Shown here: one piece after another, positions 52,962 through 55,718 of the stretch
How positions within the stretch are numbered: position 1 is the stretch's first letter
How the letters are laid out: every line of letters starts with the position of its first letter
NCBI GenBank assembly: GCA_007693595.1
Contig: REDI01000009.1
Location: forward strand, 1 to 55,718
Source: Deltaproteobacteria bacterium
Lineage (GTDB): Bacteria; Myxococcota_A; UBA796; GCA-2862545
DNA length: 55,718 nucleotides
Reading direction: 5' to 3'
Notes under the pieces: generated by a model
The model's database searches: none
The model's input: only the letters and a program-made list of their open reading frames with translations
Told to the model about the DNA's origin: nothing
Program-made: the position numbers and the translations under genes

Positions 52962-55718
52962 ATGCTGTCCGTCCGCTCTGTCTTGATCTCGTCTATCACT
53001 GGGCTCGCGCTCACTTCTGCCTGCGGGGGCGGAGGCGGAGGCGGAGGCGGCGGGAACGGACTCGACTCCGACACCGGCACCGACACCTACTACGAGCCGG
53101 GCTGCATCGAAGTCTCGGGGCAGGACTTCGCCTACGCCCACTTCCACGACGCCGTGGCCAACGCCAACGACGGCGACACGATCACCCTGTGTGACGACCT
53201 GAGCCAGGCCCTCATCCTCACGAGCAACGTCATCATCGACGGGGCAGGCTTCTCCCTCCTCCCTCCGGTCAACAACTCTGCCGTCACCGTCGGCCAAGGT
53301 GGCGACGTCACCCTCTTCGACGTGACCGTCGACACGACCCGCTCTGCCTTCGTCGTCGAAAACGGCGGGTCCCTCACCGTGCGCGACGCCAACCTCATCG
53401 CCGTTCCAAACTACGGCGTCGACGTCCAGAGCGGCGCCAACGCGGTCCTCGAGCGGGTCACCATGGCCGCTCCAGGCTGGGGGGGCGCTCAGGTCTCGGG
53501 CGGCACCCTCGTCATGCGCGAGAGCACCATCACCAACCCCGGCGCCTACGGCGTCTACGTCGAGCGAGACGGCGAAGCCACCCTCGAAGACAACATCATC
53601 ACAGGTGCGCAACGCCGCGATCTCGACAGCGTCAACTTCTTCAGCCTCGATGGTGTGGGCGTGTGGCTCGAGAGCGGAGCGAGCGCGACCCTGTCGGGCA
53701 ACACGATCACCGATCCCGAGACCGTGGGGATCAGCGCCGACGACGCCGGCACCCTCACCCTCGAGCGCGACGTGATCGAGGGCGGCATCGCCGGCATGAC
53801 CATCCGAAACACCGAGGTCTTCACCGACGAAGCGCAGATCCTCAACTACTTCGCCTACGGTCTACTCTGCGTGAACTGCATCGACGCAGAGCTCCACAGC
53901 ACGAGCGTCATCACCGATCCCGAGACCTCCCGCCCCACGACCTTCAATGAGCAAGGGGAGCAGACCGATGGCTCCATGGGCATCTTCGGGATCGAATCCA
54001 GCCTGATCATCACCGGAACCGAGACCGAGCCCTCGGTGATCCGAGGGAACAACTTCTCGGGTGCGCTCCTCAGCCCCTCGGGAGGGGGGGGGACCCGCGC
54101 CACCCTCGACATCAGCGACGCCGTCGTCGAGAACAACGCAGCCTTCGGCCTCGCGCTCTACTCGGGCGAGCTCACGATGGACCGCGTCCAGGTCCTCGAC
54201 ACCCGCAACGACGACGAGGCCTGCGTCACCCCGACCGGCCTGGCTTGCAACATGGCGATTGGCTTGATCGGCAGCAACGGCGACATCACCGACAGCGTCG
54301 TGAGTGGCAGCGAAGAGTGGGGGCTGACATCCGTAAACGGCGTACTCAACGTCCAGGGCTCAACCTTCCACAACAATGAGATCATCGGAATCTTCAGTCA
54401 GGGCTCCTCGGTCAACGTCGACTCGACCCGGTTCGGCGCGGGCACCGCCGTGAGCCTCTACCTGGGCGGGGGCACGGCCGCGCTGCTACGGAACTCCATG
54501 TTCCAAAATACGGACTACATCTTCCCCGCATCCTTGACCGATGGAACGCCGGTCGATGTCCACTACGCCTCGGTCGACGCCTTCGCCTTCGACTCCTCGC
54601 TCGAGGTGTCGGACACCACCTTCGAGAACGGCAATACCGGCATCGAGGCGATGGGCACCTCGACCATCACCGTTCGCGACTCCTCCTTCAGCGACTACCC
54701 GCTGAGCGCATTCCTCGCGAACGGTGGCTCCATCGACGCCCGCGATGTCACCCTCTCGGGCTTGGGTCGATGGGCAGCCCTGTGCGATGCGGGCGACCTT
54801 CGCCTCGACAACGTGACCTTCACCGAGAGCACCACCAGCCCCTTCCGGCAGGTCTACTTCTTCGATGGCGAAGAACCTCTCGTCATCGAGCGCGACGAGC
54901 ACGGCCCCGTGATCGACGCCCGGGACTGCCGACTCCGCCTCGATGATGTCACGATCGACGACGCGATCAACACGGCCGTAGACGCCCGAGACAGCGAGGT
55001 CTTCCTGAACAACGTCACGCTCCGCGACGTCACGAAGTCACGCACCACACCGACCTCCGACAGCGGCGCGATCCACATTCAGTACACCACCGTCGATGCC
55101 GAAGCCGTCCTGAACAACGTCGAGGTCCAGGGCGTCAACGTGGGCAGCGCGATCCGCGCCAAGTCCACCACGGCGCTCGGTGGGCGGTTCACGCTGACGA
55201 ACCTCCTTCTGGGCGGACCCACGACCGAGGACCAGATCCGACGACACGGCGTACACGCCAGCAACATCAACGATCTCACCATCAACGGCCTCGACATCGA
55301 GAACGTCGTGTTGAGCGGCTTGAACCTGACCACTACCCGAGCGGTCATCACGGGCGAATCCCTTCGTCGCTCGGGAACCATTCGCGATACCGGCGTCCAC
55401 GGCGTCTTCGCCAGCTACACCAGCGCCTCCCCCGACGTGCAGGTCAGCCTCATGGACCTCAGCATCTTCGACACCGGCAACCACGGGATCCGAGTCAACG
55501 GTGGCCTGCACAGCTTGGTGAACGTGTCGGTCACCGGCGCGGACGGCTACGGCGCCTTCTGCCACCTCGACGCCGACTTCGAGACCTGCGACGCGACCCT
55601 GAGCGGAACCGAAGGGCCCAGCAGCGGCTGTGGGTGCCTCAGCCCTGACCCGGGCGACGGCGACGGCGATGGGGACGGCGACGGGGACGGCGACGGCGAC
55701 GGAGACGGCGACGGCGAC
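52962..55718 (+). CDS. Giant parallel beta-helix lipoprotein (3' end beyond window)
   Basis: The open frame runs from ATG 52962 through the window end (at least 919 residues), with GGAGG seven bases upstream. The lipobox LALTSAC sets the lipidated Cys21, followed by a poly-Gly linker. The rest is a ladder of about 22-25-residue turns such as GVDVQSGANAVLERVTM and GTLVMRESTITNPGAYGVYV, the mark of right-handed parallel beta-helix (PbH1) proteins. Near the end SSGCGCLSPDPG precedes an Asp-Gly repeat that continues past the edge. A surface adhesin or polysaccharide-related role is likely. No internal stop occurs. Confidence 0.9.
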   Translation, partial: MLSVRSVLISSITGLALTSACGGGGGGGGGGNGLDSDTGTDTYYEPGCIEVSGQDFAYAHFHDAVANANDGDTITLCDDLSQALILTSNVIIDGAGFSLLPPVNNSAVTVGQGGDVTLFDVTVDTTRSAFVVENGGSLTVRDANLIAVPNYGVDVQSGANAVLERVTMAAPGWGGAQVSGGTLVMRESTITNPGAYGVYVERDGEATLEDNIITGAQRRDLDSVNFFSLDGVGVWLESGASATLSGNTITDPETVGISADDAGTLTLERDVIEGGIAGMTIRNTEVFTDEAQILNYFAYGLLCVNCIDAELHSTSVITDPETSRPTTFNEQGEQTDGSMGIFGIESSLIITGTETEPSVIRGNNFSGALLSPSGGGGTRATLDISDAVVENNAAFGLALYSGELTMDRVQVLDTRNDDEACVTPTGLACNMAIGLIGSNGDITDSVVSGSEEWGLTSVNGVLNVQGSTFHNNEIIGIFSQGSSVNVDSTRFGAGTAVSLYLGGGTAALLRNSMFQNTDYIFPASLTDGTPVDVHYASVDAFAFDSSLEVSDTTFENGNTGIEAMGTSTITVRDSSFSDYPLSAFLANGGSIDARDVTLSGLGRWAALCDAGDLRLDNVTFTESTTSPFRQVYFFDGEEPLVIERDEHGPVIDARDCRLRLDDVTIDDAINTAVDARDSEVFLNNVTLRDVTKSRTTPTSDSGAIHIQYTTVDAEAVLNNVEVQGVNVGSAIRAKSTTALGGRFTLTNLLLGGPTTEDQIRRHGVHASNINDLTINGLDIENVVLSGLNLTTTRAVITGESLRRSGTIRDTGVHGVFASYTSASPDVQVSLMDLSIFDTGNHGIRVNGGLHSLVNVSVTGADGYGAFCHLDADFETCDATLSGTEGPSSGCGCLSPDPGDGDGDGDGDGDGDGDGDGDGD
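55651..55718. repeat. GACGGC-type hexamer run encoding Asp-Gly repeat
   Basis: A run of GAC/GAT-GGC/GGG/GGA codon pairs encodes at least 11 Asp-Gly dipeptides after the SGCGC motif and continues off the window. It is prone to copy-number change in frame. Asp-Gly runs can bind calcium or act as flexible spacers. Confidence 0.85.

Overview
The window is GC-rich, densely coding bacterial DNA. It most resembles a predatory or social delta-type lineage (Myxococcota or a close relative). The basis for this is inference from three things: a MYXO-CTERM-like tail (CGC motif, hydrophobic helix, Arg cluster) on the first protein, several Cys-anchored lipoproteins with Ig-like, beta-helix or discoidin-like folds, and an FGE-fold exported protein. 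No rRNA, tRNA, insertion sequence, integrase, phage gene or CRISPR array was seen.

Left part (1-15118). An exported beta-propeller-like protein is bracketed by two different pairs of 24-bp direct repeats. It is followed by a candidate small-molecule locus on the + strand at 2276-8903: type III polyketide synthase, acyl carrier protein, fatty acyl-AMP ligase, C45-type Ntn hydrolase/acyltransferase, a small membrane protein and a membrane-anchored alpha/beta hydrolase. Then come an FGE-fold protein, a Ser/Glu-linker lipoprotein, a radical SAM/SPASM enzyme divergent from a flavin monooxygenase-like protein, and an exported CIA30-domain protein.

Middle part (15303-31234). This holds a large Ig-repeat lipoprotein, a two-gene HTTM-like membrane cassette, glycogen synthase, an SPFH-domain lipoprotein coupled to a fused HyuA/HyuB 5-oxoprolinase-type enzyme, a lipoprotein of alpha/beta-hydrolase type, a TolQ/TolR-type pair followed by an FtsB-like protein, a HELTH-motif membrane aminopeptidase, and a group-2 sigma-70 factor whose leader contains a perfect palindrome.

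One-carbon block (31237-36867, minus strand). The order is fmdB-like, folD, gcvT, gcvH, gcvP. Together these cleave glycine and interconvert the methylene-tetrahydrofolate produced.

Right part (36866-55718). An alpha/beta-hydrolase-fold protein that has lost its nucleophile is coupled to two ArsA/Get3-like ATPases with complementary changes in their P-loops. Next are a glutathione-synthetase-like ATP-grasp enzyme, a two-domain discoidin-like protein, a TlpA thioredoxin with a DUF6029-like outer-membrane protein, and an NtrC-type sigma-54 activator. Then comes the classic translation cluster rpsP-khpA-rimM-trmD-rplS-yraN-rsmI (minus strand), a PccB-type carboxyltransferase, and a very large parallel-beta-helix lipoprotein that runs off the right edge in an Asp-Gly repeat.
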